In this document: positions 18,614-27,515 of the stretch, in pieces
How positions within the stretch are numbered: position 1 is the first letter of the stretch
How the letters are laid out: each line of letters starts with the position of its first letter
DNA from: an uncultured Anaeroplasmataceae bacterium
Lineage (GTDB): Bacteria > Bacillota_I > Bacilli_A > Acholeplasmatales > Anaeroplasmataceae
Assembly: GCA_934229535.1 (NCBI GenBank)
Contig: CAKQDS010000001.1
Span: forward strand, 62,001-126,000
Direction: 5' to 3'
DNA length: 64,000 bases
Translations under genes and position numbers: made by a program
Notes under the pieces: generated by a model
Told to the model about the DNA's origin: nothing
Seen by the model: the letters and a program-made list of their open reading frames with translations, nothing else
Database searches by the model: none

Positions 18614-20527
18614 TTGTATTTTGATATTGTAAAGCTGCAAATAGCTTCAGCTTGTTTTTTATTTTTGATAGTTTGTGAATATTTCAATTACAAAAAGCTG
18701 CCCTTATTATCTACTAAGTGCTTTACAGGAATGCTTATTACTTCAATTGTAAATTTGGTATTTGACTTCATTACTGCCTATACAATTTTACATTTAGATA
18801 CTTTTAATGTTGGATTGAATAGAGCTTTAAATACAATGTATTATATAAGCTTTATTGTTATGATTATATTTTTATATATGTACATAAATTTCTTTGGGCG
18901 AGAACAAAAAAGAGAGAATCGTTATGTTTTGATTGCTAAACTAATTCCTGGTATTGTTGGTTCTATTGTTCTTTGCTTTTGTAACCCAAAATATTATTAT
19001 GATGGAAATATTGTTTATACATATGGAACAAGTGTTCAAATAACAGGAATAATTTGCTTTATTTATATTTGTATGACATATTTTGATTTATTTTATCATA
19101 AGTCATTATCATCAAAACTTATTAAGGTTTGTATTGGTGTATTTTTGTGGAGCGTATTAATGCTTATAGAGGTATTATCATCTGGTGTTGTTTTATCGGC
19201 ACTGGCTAATACCATTTTAATTTTTATTATTTTTAGTACGGTTGAAAACCCTAAGCTGCTTTTAGATCAGGGTGTAAAATGCTTTAATGATCGTGGATTA
19301 AAGCTGATGATAGATGAAATAAAGGCTCATAAGAAGGATTGCTATTTTATTCATATTCACATTGATAATTATGAAAATTTGTCATCTAGATTAGGCTATA
19401 AAAATTTAAATAGAGTTTTTTATAATATGCTTCAAAGCTATGTAAAGGCTCACCCCTATCAAGCATTTAGAAGAACAGCAAATTCTTTTGTTTTGATTGT
19501 TTTTGCAAATGATAAAATTGAAAATATTATTAAGAGATTAAATGAGCATATTGGTAAATTTGATTTTTTGTTGTTGCAATATCATATCGATGTTGTTTCT
19601 AGTGAGGCATTCGTTAATTATCAAGGATTAGAAAGTATTCTTGATTATGAAAACTATATGTTTTCTTATAAGGATAAAAGAGAATATCGCTTCATTGATG
19701 AAGCTATTGAAAAATCAATTATACGTAAATCACAAATAATTGAATTATTAAAGTATGCTATAAATTATGATGGCTTTGATGTCTTTTATCAACCAATTTA
19801 TGATGCAACAAAGGAAAGGTATACCCAAATTGAAGCTCTTGTGCGTTTAAAGGATGATAAAAGATTGGGTTATATTTCTCCAGAGGAATTTATTCCTTTG
19901 GCTGAAAGAGAAGGCTTGATAGGTCAAATCGGAGATATTGTATTTGCTAATGTTTGTAGCTTTATTAATGAATCAAAGAAGCAGCTTGCTTCAATTGATA
20001 CTGTAAGTATAAATATTTCTGCTGTTCAATGTACTAACTTAAATTTATTTACAGGAATGCTAAAGCAAATTAATTTGAATAATATTGATCCTCATAAAAT
20101 TGAATTTGAAATTTCTGAGGAGGATTTGCTTGCTGGTGGTGAAAAAATTAATGAGGTAATTGATGAATTAAAAACAATTGGTTGTAATATTTCTATTGAT
20201 GATTTTGGTTTGATTTATGGTAATATTTTAAATTTGACTAATGAAAAAATCAAAACTATTAAGATAGATAAATCACTAATTTGGCCTTGCTTTAGTAGTG
20301 ATAAGGGTTTAAATGATAAGCATAAGGTTTTATTACAGGAAACAATAGCTATGATTAAATCCTTAGGCTATGATATTATAGCTGAGGGTGTTGAAACAAG
20401 TAATCAATTTGAAATGCTTAAAGAATTTGGGGTTTCAAGACATCAAGGATATTATTTTTCAAGACCGATGAAGGCTTGTGATTTAATTGAATTTTTAAAT
20501 AAGCAAAAGTTATCTATAATTAGATAG
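18614..20527 (+). CDS. Membrane cyclic-di-GMP phosphodiesterase (7TM-like, degenerate GGDEF, EAL)
   Basis: Starts at TTG after a GGTGAT ribosome site; no better ATG exists. Six or seven hydrophobic helices fill residues 1-205. A degenerate GGDEF-like domain follows (about 240-365), lacking the G-G-D-E-F loop, so no cyclase activity is expected. The EAL domain (388-637) keeps the key residues: EALVRL, INISAVQ, FEISEEDLL, IDDFG, KIDKS, AEGVET and QGYYFSRP. The DFGTGYS loop is changed to DFGLIYG, so activity is likely but not certain. It would hydrolyse c-di-GMP to pGpG, tuned by its membrane sensor. Confidence 0.88.
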   Translation: MYFDIVKLQIASACFLFLIVCEYFNYKKLPLLSTKCFTGMLITSIVNLVFDFITAYTILHLDTFNVGLNRALNTMYYISFIVMIIFLYMYINFFGREQKRENRYVLIAKLIPGIVGSIVLCFCNPKYYYDGNIVYTYGTSVQITGIICFIYICMTYFDLFYHKSLSSKLIKVCIGVFLWSVLMLIEVLSSGVVLSALANTILIFIIFSTVENPKLLLDQGVKCFNDRGLKLMIDEIKAHKKDCYFIHIHIDNYENLSSRLGYKNLNRVFYNMLQSYVKAHPYQAFRRTANSFVLIVFANDKIENIIKRLNEHIGKFDFLLLQYHIDVVSSEAFVNYQGLESILDYENYMFSYKDKREYRFIDEAIEKSIIRKSQIIELLKYAINYDGFDVFYQPIYDATKERYTQIEALVRLKDDKRLGYISPEEFIPLAEREGLIGQIGDIVFANVCSFINESKKQLASIDTVSINISAVQCTNLNLFTGMLKQINLNNIDPHKIEFEISEEDLLAGGEKINEVIDELKTIGCNISIDDFGLIYGNILNLTNEKIKTIKIDKSLIWPCFSSDKGLNDKHKVLLQETIAMIKSLGYDIIAEGVETSNQFEMLKEFGVSRHQGYYFSRPMKACDLIEFLNKQKLSIIR

Positions 20528-20537
20528 CTTTTTTTTC

Positions 20538-20566
20538 TTGACATAATAATAAAAATAAGGTATTAT
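20538..20566 (+). promoter_or_regulatory. Consensus promoter of the DUF3793-flavodoxin operon
   Basis: TTGACA at 20538-20543, 17 bases, TATTAT at 20561-20566. The start of transcription would be near 20573, right at the edge of the palindrome at 20576. Confidence 0.75.
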
Positions 20567-20575
20567 ATAGATAAG

Positions 20576-20623
20576 TTAGTTAATACTAACTAATTTTAAG
20601 GATAATAGTTAGTTAAATCTAAC
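20576..20623 (+). promoter_or_regulatory. Two palindromic operators, DtxR/MntR-like
   Basis: First dyad: TTAGTTA, ATAC, TAACTAA (20576-20593), 7-bp perfect arms. Second dyad: GTTAG, TTAAAT, CTAAC (20608-20623). Both lie between the expected transcription start and the start codon of the DUF3793 gene. The half-site TTAGNTNA resembles DtxR/IdeR/MntR boxes, and a DtxR-type regulator is encoded at 38915-39301. Binding by that protein is inference. Confidence 0.65.
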
Positions 20624-20633
20624 CGGTGGTTGA

Positions 20634-21188
20634 ATGAGCGAAAAATTACAAAATGCTTTAGCCTTACATTGTTCTCCAGCTTTATTTGGAATTAAGGCAT
20701 CTAATTTAATAAATTGTAGGAAGGATGAATTCCCTAATATTCGTATTGAAATTAAGCTTTTAAATAAGGAATTTAATCCTAAAATTTTCTTTAAAATCAT
20801 TAAAGAGGATGAAAATAATGTATATGTTTTAGTATTTCATAAAAAATATTTAATGAGAACAATATTTTCAAATGAAAATTATAATTATTTACTGGAACAT
20901 AGCTATCCTAAAGGTAAAAATCTAAATTTATATTTGGATTATTTAGGTAAAAGATTAAAAAATAAGGATTTTCCTCATGAGATTGGTGTTTTTCTAGGAT
21001 ATGATTTAAGTGATACAATCGCCTTTGAAAATAAAAATGGTAAATGTTTATATACAGGATATTGGCAGGTTTATTCAAATTTAGAAGAAAAATTAAAAAT
21101 ATTTAATAGCTTTACTACTTGTAAAGATAAAGTGGTTAGTTTAATTAATAATGGTTATCGCTTAGAAAATTTAATTAAAGGATGGTAA
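20634..21188 (+). CDS. DUF3793 family protein
   Basis: A cytoplasmic protein of 184 residues with the family's hallmarks: ALHCSPALFGIKASNLINC near the N-terminus, FPHEIGVFLGYDLSDTIAF, and GYWQVYSN near the C-terminus. Function is unknown; in many Clostridia the gene sits next to flavodoxin and iron-transport genes. Here it precedes a flavodoxin by four bases and is controlled by the palindromic promoter, which supports a role in iron-limited growth. Confidence 0.88.
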   Translation: MSEKLQNALALHCSPALFGIKASNLINCRKDEFPNIRIEIKLLNKEFNPKIFFKIIKEDENNVYVLVFHKKYLMRTIFSNENYNYLLEHSYPKGKNLNLYLDYLGKRLKNKDFPHEIGVFLGYDLSDTIAFENKNGKCLYTGYWQVYSNLEEKLKIFNSFTTCKDKVVSLINNGYRLENLIKGW

Positions 21189-21192
21189 GAAA

Positions 21193-21600
21193 ATGAAGAG
21201 TGTAATTGTTTATTGGTCACAAACAGGTAATACTAAAAGTATTGCTTTAAAAATTGCAGAGGATACAAATGCAGATATATTTGAGGTAAATTCTGCTGAT
21301 GTAGATAAGGTGCTTGAATATGATAATATCATTTTGGGATGTCCAGCAATGGGAGCAGAGGAGATTGAAGATAGTGAGTTTAGACCTTTTTATGAACTAT
21401 TGATGAGTAAAATTAAGGATCAAAGAGTATTTTTGTTTGGTAGCTATGGTTGGGGTGATGGCGAGTGGATGCGAAGCTTTGAAGCTGAAACTAAAGGCTA
21501 TAATGCTAATTTAATTGGTTCTGGTTTAATTGTAAATGGTGATGCTAGTGAAATTGAAGAGGATAAATATTTGGATTTTATTCAAAGCATTAATAGTTAG
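21193..21600 (+). CDS. Flavodoxin
   Basis: A short-chain flavodoxin of 135 residues, a one-electron carrier binding FMN that often replaces ferredoxin when iron is scarce. The phosphate loop VYWSQTGNTKSIA, the CPAMGAEEIED loop and FLFGSYGWGDGEWM for isoalloxazine binding are intact. Second gene of the operon with DUF3793. Confidence 0.93.
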   Translation: MKSVIVYWSQTGNTKSIALKIAEDTNADIFEVNSADVDKVLEYDNIILGCPAMGAEEIEDSEFRPFYELLMSKIKDQRVFLFGSYGWGDGEWMRSFEAETKGYNANLIGSGLIVNGDASEIEEDKYLDFIQSINS

Positions 21601-21624
21601 AAAATGTTTTCATAATTTTTATTG

Positions 21625-21653
21625 TTTACAATTTTAAAAAAGTATAATATAAT
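21625..21653 (+). promoter_or_regulatory. Promoter of the T-box leader
   Basis: TTTACA at 21625-21630, 17 bases, TATAAT at 21648-21653, placing the transcription start about 21660, just before the first T-box stem. Confidence 0.65.
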
Positions 21654-21663
21654 ACACACCATA

Positions 21664-21928
21664 AAAGCAATGAAAAGAAATAGTAGTTATAAAACACTAT
21701 TTAGCGAGCTATTGTTTGGTGAAAGTATAGCATAGTAATTTGTAATGAACGCCTCTTGGAGCTGCAGCCTGAAAATGTAAGTAGGGTTTGCCGGGTTCGC
21801 CCGTAATCGCGTCTGGGTTTAATAGAACCCATAGAGTTTTATTATTCGTGAGGATAATAATTAACTAAGGTGGCACCGCGTAAATTGATTATACGCCCTT
21901 AGACTTTATGTTTAAGGGCTTTTATTTT
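21664..21928 (+). ncRNA. T-box leader RNA, probably sensing tRNA-Asn
   Basis: A tRNA-responsive leader in front of an amino-acid ABC transporter. Stem I runs from about 21666 to 21763, with AGTA at 21682 and the distal loop around AGCGAGC. The antiterminator T-box is AAGGTGGCACCGCG at 21867-21880. The terminator is GCCCTTA (21895-21901) with TAAGGGC (21913-21919) and a T run. In the specifier region the triplet before GAAC is AAT (Asn). The variable T-box base is C (GGTGGC), which pairs with a G73 discriminator as in tRNA-Asn; tRNA-Met, the other reading (ATG), has A73. Uncharged tRNA would allow transcription. Confidence 0.92.
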
Positions 21929-21960
21929 GCCCTTAAGAAAAACTATTGGAGGACAAAAAT

Positions 21961-22764
21961 ATGAAAAAAATTTTAGGATGCTTAAGCATTATGGGAGCAG
22001 CTTTAGCACTTGCAAGCTGTTCAAACAAGGCTCACACTGTTGAGGATATTAAAAAAAGTGGTAAGCTTGTTATTTCTACCGAGGCAACTTTTGCTCCATT
22101 TGAAAGCAAGGTTGGCGATGATTTTGTAGGTATTGATATTGATTTAGCTAATGAATATGCTAAATATTTAGGTGTTGAGCTTGTTATTAAGGATCAAGAT
22201 TTTGACGCAGCATTAATTTCAGCATCAACTGGTAAGGTTGATTTGGCTATTGCGGGAATAACTAAAAATTCTAAAAGAGAGGAAACACTTGGATTTAGTG
22301 ATTCTTATTATAAAGCAAGTCAGGTTGTTATTGTTAAGAATGATAGTATTTATGCAAGCATAACTGATACAGATACTCTACTTAGTGAATTAACTAATAC
22401 TAAGGCTAAGATTGGCTTTCAAAGAGGAACAACTGGTGAATATTATGTAAGTGGTGATGCTGATTGGGGCTTTGATGGTATAGAAAGTACAACACCTGTT
22501 TCTTATGATAATGGGGCAATGGCTTGTAAGGCTTTAAGTAATGGTCAAATCGATGCTGTAATAATTGATAAGGCTCCAGCTGATATGTTTGTTAAAAATA
22601 ATCCTGATTTAAAGGTTTTAGATCCTATTTTAACAGAAGAAGAATATGCTATAGCTTGTGCAAAGGGCAATGATGATTTAATTAAATCCTTAAATGAGTT
22701 TATTAAAACAATTAAGGAAAATGGTGTTTTTGACCAAATTATTAGTAAGTATTATGAAGAATAA
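21961..22764 (+). CDS. Amino-acid ABC transporter substrate-binding lipoprotein
   Basis: Family 3 extracellular solute-binding protein. The signal ends in the lipobox ALASC. The mature protein shows KLVISTEATFAPFES, GIDIDLANEYAKYLGV, VDLAIAGITKNSKREE and IGFQRGTTGEYYV, the classic pattern of polar amino-acid binders. The carboxylate-binding Arg is probably in KREE. ATG21961 is used because GGAGG lies at 21948-21952. It is first gene of the SBP-permease-ATPase operon under the T-box; the substrate is inferred to be Asn or related polar amino acids. Confidence 0.93.
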   Translation: MKKILGCLSIMGAALALASCSNKAHTVEDIKKSGKLVISTEATFAPFESKVGDDFVGIDIDLANEYAKYLGVELVIKDQDFDAALISASTGKVDLAIAGITKNSKREETLGFSDSYYKASQVVIVKNDSIYASITDTDTLLSELTNTKAKIGFQRGTTGEYYVSGDADWGFDGIESTTPVSYDNGAMACKALSNGQIDAVIIDKAPADMFVKNNPDLKVLDPILTEEEYAIACAKGNDDLIKSLNEFIKTIKENGVFDQIISKYYEE

Positions 22765-23518
22765 GGAGAAAATTGTTAAATATACGATGCTGTTAATAGC
22801 ATTGGTTGTTATTTTAATTTTGAGTATTATTTTTAAGGATAGTCTTTATAATGCTATTGAAAAAAATTTTGGGGCAAAAAATGCTCTTAAATCATTGTTT
22901 AAGGGTCTTCTTAATACTTTTATTATTACAATTTTTGCATTTACAATTGGACTTGTTTTAGGATTTATTGTCTGTCTGGTTTTAGAAAATAATAGTAAAA
23001 AGACAATAATGCTAATTATAAAAAATGTTGTTAAGCTTTATGTAGATGTTTTTAGAGGAACACCTATGATGGTTCAGCTTTTGATTATTTATTTTATTGT
23101 TTTTGCTTCCTATAAGGGAAGTGCAACATTTATTGCTATAATTTCCTTTGGTTTAAATTCTGGTGCTTATGTATCAGAAATATTAAGAGGAGGTATAAAT
23201 GCTATTCCTGTTGGTCAAATGGAGGCTGGAAGAAGCTTAGGGCTTTCTTATAGTAAGGTTATGGGAAATATTATTTTTCCTCAAGCAATGAAAAATAGCT
23301 TGCCAAGCCTTGGAAATGAATTTATTACACTTATTAAGGAAACATCAGTAGCGGGATTTGTGGGTGCGTTTGACTTAACGCTTGCTTTTAGAAAAATAGC
23401 AAATGCGACATACGATTATACAACGGTTTATTTAATAATGGGTCTAACATATTTTATTATTGTTTTAGGTATTACCAAGCTATTTAAAATAATTGAAGGG
23501 AGAATGATTAAATGCTAG
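22754..23518 (+). CDS. Amino-acid ABC transporter permease (HisM/GlnP type)
   Basis: Inner-membrane component with five to six helices. The N-terminal helix (residues about 12-30) is followed by the core GLLNTFIITIFAFTIGLVLG, then DVFRGTPMMVQLLIIYF and the EAA loop QMEAGRSLGLSYSKVMGNIIFPQAM, which contacts the ATPase. ATG22754 overlaps the binding-protein gene by 11 bases. Its end overlaps the ATPase gene by seven bases. Confidence 0.93.
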   Translation: MKNKEKIVKYTMLLIALVVILILSIIFKDSLYNAIEKNFGAKNALKSLFKGLLNTFIITIFAFTIGLVLGFIVCLVLENNSKKTIMLIIKNVVKLYVDVFRGTPMMVQLLIIYFIVFASYKGSATFIAIISFGLNSGAYVSEILRGGINAIPVGQMEAGRSLGLSYSKVMGNIIFPQAMKNSLPSLGNEFITLIKETSVAGFVGAFDLTLAFRKIANATYDYTTVYLIMGLTYFIIVLGITKLFKIIEGRMIKC

Positions 23519-24228
23519 AGCTTAAAAATGTTTATGTTTCGTATAATGACAAAAGCATTTTAGAGAATATTAATCTTACAATTAATGATGGTGATGTAGT
23601 TGCAATTATTGGCCCTAGTGGAGCTGGAAAATCTACATTAATAAGAACTATGAATTTATTAGTAGAGCCTACTAAAGGCTCAGTCTTATTTAATGGGGTA
23701 ATGCTAACAAAGGATAACATTAATAAAATGCGTGAAAATATTGGAATGGTTTTTCAGCAATTTGAATTATTTCCCCATTTAAGTGTTTTAGATAATATGG
23801 TATTAGCTCCTGTTAAGCTTAATAAAATGAAGAAGGCTGATGCTATAATTAAGGCCAAAGAGCTACTTAATAAGGTTAATTTGGCTAATAAGATAGATGC
23901 CTTCCCTAATTCATTATCAGGCGGTGAAAAACAAAGAGTGGCAATCGTTAGAAGTCTAATGCTTGATCCTAAAATGATGCTTTTTGATGAACCAACTAGT
24001 GCACTTGATCCTGAAATGGTTAAAGAGGTTTTAAATGTAATTAAACAATTAGCTAAAAATAAAATGACAATTTGTATTGTAACTCATGAGATGAAATTTG
24101 CTTATGAGGTTAGTAATAGAGTTTTATTTGTTGATCAAAAGAAAATAATTGCTGATGATAAACCAGAAATTATTTTTAATAATCCTAATGAGGAAAGAGT
24201 TAAGGAATTCTTTTCTAAATTACTTTAA
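23512..24228 (+). CDS. Amino-acid ABC transporter ATP-binding protein (GlnQ type)
   Basis: Cytoplasmic ATPase of 238 residues: Walker A GPSGAGKST, Q-loop VFQQFELFPHLSV, signature LSGGEKQRVAIVRSL, Walker B MMLFDEPTSALDPE and switch His in VTHEM. It powers import through the preceding permease. Last gene of the T-box operon, followed directly by a terminator. Confidence 0.96.
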   Translation: MLELKNVYVSYNDKSILENINLTINDGDVVAIIGPSGAGKSTLIRTMNLLVEPTKGSVLFNGVMLTKDNINKMRENIGMVFQQFELFPHLSVLDNMVLAPVKLNKMKKADAIIKAKELLNKVNLANKIDAFPNSLSGGEKQRVAIVRSLMLDPKMMLFDEPTSALDPEMVKEVLNVIKQLAKNKMTICIVTHEMKFAYEVSNRVLFVDQKKIIADDKPEIIFNNPNEERVKEFFSKLL

Positions 24229-24254
24229 TGAGTGAATATCACTCATTTTTTTAT
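24228..24254 (+). terminator. Terminator of the amino-acid transporter operon
   Basis: ATGAGTGA and TCACTCAT form a perfect 8-bp stem with ATA loop and a seven-T tail, starting at the ATPase stop codon. Confidence 0.9.
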
Positions 24255-24313
24255 ATATTTTAAGAAAAATATTATTTTTAATTGTTTTTTTCATATGCTT
24301 TATTGGTGAGAAA

Positions 24314-25027
24314 ATGGAATGTATAATTGAAGGCTTAAGGATTAATTATAATGTTTATGGAAAAGGACCTAGCGTTATTTTTCTTCATGGCTGGGGAATG
24401 AACGGCTTAACATTTTTAGAAATTGCCAATAATTTAAGTGAAAAATATCAGGTTTATACAATTGATTTGCCAGGATTTGGAAAAAGTGATTTATTAAAGG
24501 CACTAGATATAGCTGAGGTTTGTAGTATTGTTCATGAATTTGTAGAACAAAATAAAATTATAAAGCCAACCTTAATTTGCCATTCCTATGGTGGAAGAAT
24601 TGGAATGATGTATGCCGCAAGATATGAGATTAAAGGACTGGTGCTAATTAGTAGTCCTGGTTTTAAAAAAAAGTTATCATTGGTTAAAAAAATGAATATA
24701 TGTATATATAAGCTATGTAAAAAGGTTAATATTAATTTACCACTTGGTAGTAATGATTATAAAAATGCTAATGAATTATTAAAAAAAATGCTAGTAAAAA
24801 CTGTTAATTATGACTTGAAGCTAGAAATGTCTAAAATTAATGCTCCAACTATAATATTAGCAGGCGAAAATGATAAGGTTGTTTTACTTAGTGAAGAGGA
24901 AAGAATTAATAAATGTATAAAAAATAGTAAGCTGATTGTTATAAAGGGTGCATCGCATTTTCCTTATTTAGAAAGAAAAAGAGAGGTTTCTTTAATTATT
25001 ATGGCTTTTTTGGAGGGAATAATGTGA
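24314..25027 (+). CDS. Alpha/beta hydrolase
   Basis: A cytoplasmic hydrolase of 237 residues. Oxyanion motif FLHGWGMNG, nucleophile elbow CHSYGGRIGM, acidic residue in AGENDKV and catalytic His in GASHFPYLE are all visible. The family covers esterases, lipases and carboxylesterases; the substrate is unknown. Its TGA overlaps the GTG start of the Mur-ligase gene (GTGA), tying it to the cell-wall pair that follows. Confidence 0.88.
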   Translation: MECIIEGLRINYNVYGKGPSVIFLHGWGMNGLTFLEIANNLSEKYQVYTIDLPGFGKSDLLKALDIAEVCSIVHEFVEQNKIIKPTLICHSYGGRIGMMYAARYEIKGLVLISSPGFKKKLSLVKKMNICIYKLCKKVNINLPLGSNDYKNANELLKKMLVKTVNYDLKLEMSKINAPTIILAGENDKVVLLSEEERINKCIKNSKLIVIKGASHFPYLERKREVSLIIMAFLEGIM

Positions 25028-26463
25028 GTGCAAAGCTTTTAGTGTTATTTTTGTGTTTAGGTAAAGCTTATGATATACTTAACATTTATCAACAAGCTCA
25101 TTATCATATTAAAGGATATTTAAAGCATTATTTTTTTAATGCTTTTTATACGATAATTATGCCAATAGTTCTTATTTTAGTAGCCCATTTTTATAATGCT
25201 GTTGGCTATTTCTTTTTACCAATTGTTATTATTTATAGTTATTTTTTATTTTTAAAGCCAAAGGTTAAATTAAAGTTTAGTAAGAGAATTAAATTATTAA
25301 TACCAGCTAATTTAATCATTTGTTTAATTCTTTTTATTAGATTTTATTATCTGTTTATTTTCTATGAATATTTATTTGTAGGCTTCTTATATCTTAATAT
25401 TTTTATTTTTAGTTTGATCAATAAAAAATATTTGCGACTGGCAAAAAAGAAGGCTTCAAAATGTGATAAGCTTGTCATTGGTATCACTGGTAGTGCCGGA
25501 AAAACTTCAACTAAATGGTTACTATATAATATATTAAAGGAATTTTACGATGTTAGTACACCAGATAATTCAATTAATACTCCCTTAGGAATTGCAAGCT
25601 TTATTAATAATGGTGGCTTAAATGCTGATATAATAGTTTTAGAATACGGAATATCTAAAAAAAGAGATATGGATAAATTATTAGCAATTATTAAGCCTGA
25701 TATAGGAATATTAACAGGTGTTTTACCGATGCATATGGATGGCTTTAAAAATGAAGAAGAGGTATTTAAAGAAAAGATTAAATTACTTAATGCTTCAAAA
25801 ATTACTATTGCAAATTATGATTATGAAATAATTAGAAATAATTTTTCTGCTGATTTTAGTTATGGTACTGATTATGGTAATTATAGCTTTGAGATTTTAA
25901 ATGACAATCCGATAACCATTAAAACTTTTAATTGTCTTTTTAAATCAAATTTAGTTGGTTATGTGCAAGCGTATAATATTATGGCTGTGCTATGTGTTGC
26001 AAAATATTTAAAGCTAGATTTAAATATTGTTAATAATATTTTGGGTGGTATAACAAATTATAATCATCGTCTTAAAATAGACGGTGATAAGCATATTATT
26101 ATTGATGATTCTTACAATTCAAATATTGTGGGATTTAAGAATGCTTTAAAGACACTTAAGGAGCAAAAGGGTGCAAAAATTCTATTAACTCCTGGAATTG
26201 TTGAACTTGGTAAATATAAGAAAAGAATTTATGAAGAATTATGCAGTAGTATTGTTTATAATGCAGATTATTGTATTTTAGTTGGTAAGCATTTAAATAG
26301 ATTTTATTATTTGTTGAAGAAATTTGCGATTAGAGTATATTTAGTTTCATCATTTAAAGAGGGATTTAGACTAGCGAAATCTATAGCTAGTTCTTATGAA
26401 TATAGTGCAATTTTGATTGAAAATGATTTGCCAGATTTATATAAAATTGGTTTTAAAATTTAA
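25024..26463 (+). CDS. murF: MurF-type Mur ligase with an N-terminal membrane domain
   Basis: GTG start overlapping the previous stop. Residues 1-130 hold about four transmembrane helices in place of the usual UDP-binding MurF domain. The Mur ligase core then begins with the P-loop GITGSAGKTSTKW (about 154-166), followed by VLEYGISKKRDMDKL, GVLPMHMDGF, the NHRLKI segment, IIDDSYNSN and LTPGIVELG. By family it adds D-Ala-D-Ala to UDP-MurNAc-tripeptide, and the Ddl gene next door supports this. The membrane form may act on lipid-linked precursors, but that is inference. Confidence 0.85.
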   Translation: MSAKLLVLFLCLGKAYDILNIYQQAHYHIKGYLKHYFFNAFYTIIMPIVLILVAHFYNAVGYFFLPIVIIYSYFLFLKPKVKLKFSKRIKLLIPANLIICLILFIRFYYLFIFYEYLFVGFLYLNIFIFSLINKKYLRLAKKKASKCDKLVIGITGSAGKTSTKWLLYNILKEFYDVSTPDNSINTPLGIASFINNGGLNADIIVLEYGISKKRDMDKLLAIIKPDIGILTGVLPMHMDGFKNEEEVFKEKIKLLNASKITIANYDYEIIRNNFSADFSYGTDYGNYSFEILNDNPITIKTFNCLFKSNLVGYVQAYNIMAVLCVAKYLKLDLNIVNNILGGITNYNHRLKIDGDKHIIIDDSYNSNIVGFKNALKTLKEQKGAKILLTPGIVELGKYKKRIYEELCSSIVYNADYCILVGKHLNRFYYLLKKFAIRVYLVSSFKEGFRLAKSIASSYEYSAILIENDLPDLYKIGFKI

Positions 26464-26495
26464 ATGAATCTAATATACTTAAATGGTGATTACAG

Positions 26496-27509
26496 ATGAA
26501 TATAATATTATTTGGTGGAGAAAGCTTAGAGCATGAAATATCAATTATTACAGCTTATCAAATTAAGGAATATATTAATGATTGTAGGCTTATTTATATT
26601 AATAAATGTGGGGAAATGTTTTTAGCTGATAAGCTAAGCCTTGATGATTTTAAAAATAATAGACTTAATGGTCTAAAAAAAATTTGGTTTTATAATGGTG
26701 GCTTTAAAACAAAATTTAAAAGCTATAAGATAACTTGTGCTATAATTGCCCTTCATGGTAAAAATGGTGAAGATGGCGCAGCTAAGGGATTATTAAATAT
26801 GTATGATATTCCATCTATTGGTCCTGACATTTTAGCTAGTGCTATTTTTATGGATAAAGCAATAAGCCATGAGTTATTAAAGAGTAGGGGCTTTAATGTA
26901 ACTAATTATTATCTTTTAAAACGAACTGACTTTATTTTTTCAAGATATCAAAATAGTTATCCTTGTATTATTAAGCCTAACAATGGTGGATCATCTATTG
27001 GGGTTCATATTTGTTATAATGATGCTGATTTTGTTATTAATGCTAGAAAAACCTTTGAGCTATGTAATGAAATTATTGTTGAAGAATATTTAACAGATAT
27101 AGAGGAATACAATGTTGCGGTGGCAAAAGGATATATATCTAATGCTTATATGATTAATAATAATGATGATTTTTTTTCATTTGCTGATAAGTATGAGAAC
27201 TTAGAAAAGGTAAATGTTATTATTAATAATAATGATTTAGCAATTGAACTGAAAAATATATCAAAAACAATATATAAAGAATTTAATCTGACTGGTATTG
27301 TTAGAGTTGATTTTTTAGTTAAGGAAGATAACATTTATATATGTGAGCTTAATACAATTCCAGGTGGCTTAGCTAATTATATGTTTGATGATTTTTCCAA
27401 GGTTATTAATTCGGAAATTGAAAAGGCTGTTATTGAACTATATAAGTCCAAAAAGCTTAATGATAATTTTAAAATGAATTTATTTAATATTTCTAAATTC
27501 TCTAAATAA
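26496..27509 (+). CDS. ddl: D-alanine--D-alanine ligase
   Basis: ATP-grasp ligase of 337 residues making D-Ala-D-Ala for peptidoglycan. Motifs: GGESLEHEISIITAY, ALHGKNGEDGAAKGLL, GPDILASAIFMDK, IIKPNNGGSSIGVH, GIVRVDFLV and ELNTIPG with the metal and phosphate ligands. The omega-loop Tyr region is FADKYEN. Co-located with the MurF-type ligase, 32 bases apart, so both steps of D-Ala-D-Ala addition are produced together. Confidence 0.93.
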   Translation: MNIILFGGESLEHEISIITAYQIKEYINDCRLIYINKCGEMFLADKLSLDDFKNNRLNGLKKIWFYNGGFKTKFKSYKITCAIIALHGKNGEDGAAKGLLNMYDIPSIGPDILASAIFMDKAISHELLKSRGFNVTNYYLLKRTDFIFSRYQNSYPCIIKPNNGGSSIGVHICYNDADFVINARKTFELCNEIIVEEYLTDIEEYNVAVAKGYISNAYMINNNDDFFSFADKYENLEKVNVIINNNDLAIELKNISKTIYKEFNLTGIVRVDFLVKEDNIYICELNTIPGGLANYMFDDFSKVINSEIEKAVIELYKSKKLNDNFKMNLFNISKFSK

Positions 27510-27515
27510 TGGTAT

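Noticed and set aside
21741..21760. Met specifier (ATG) for the T-box
   Set aside because: The variable T-box base is C, pairing with G73; tRNA-Met has A73. The AAT triplet also precedes GAAC as the consensus expects.
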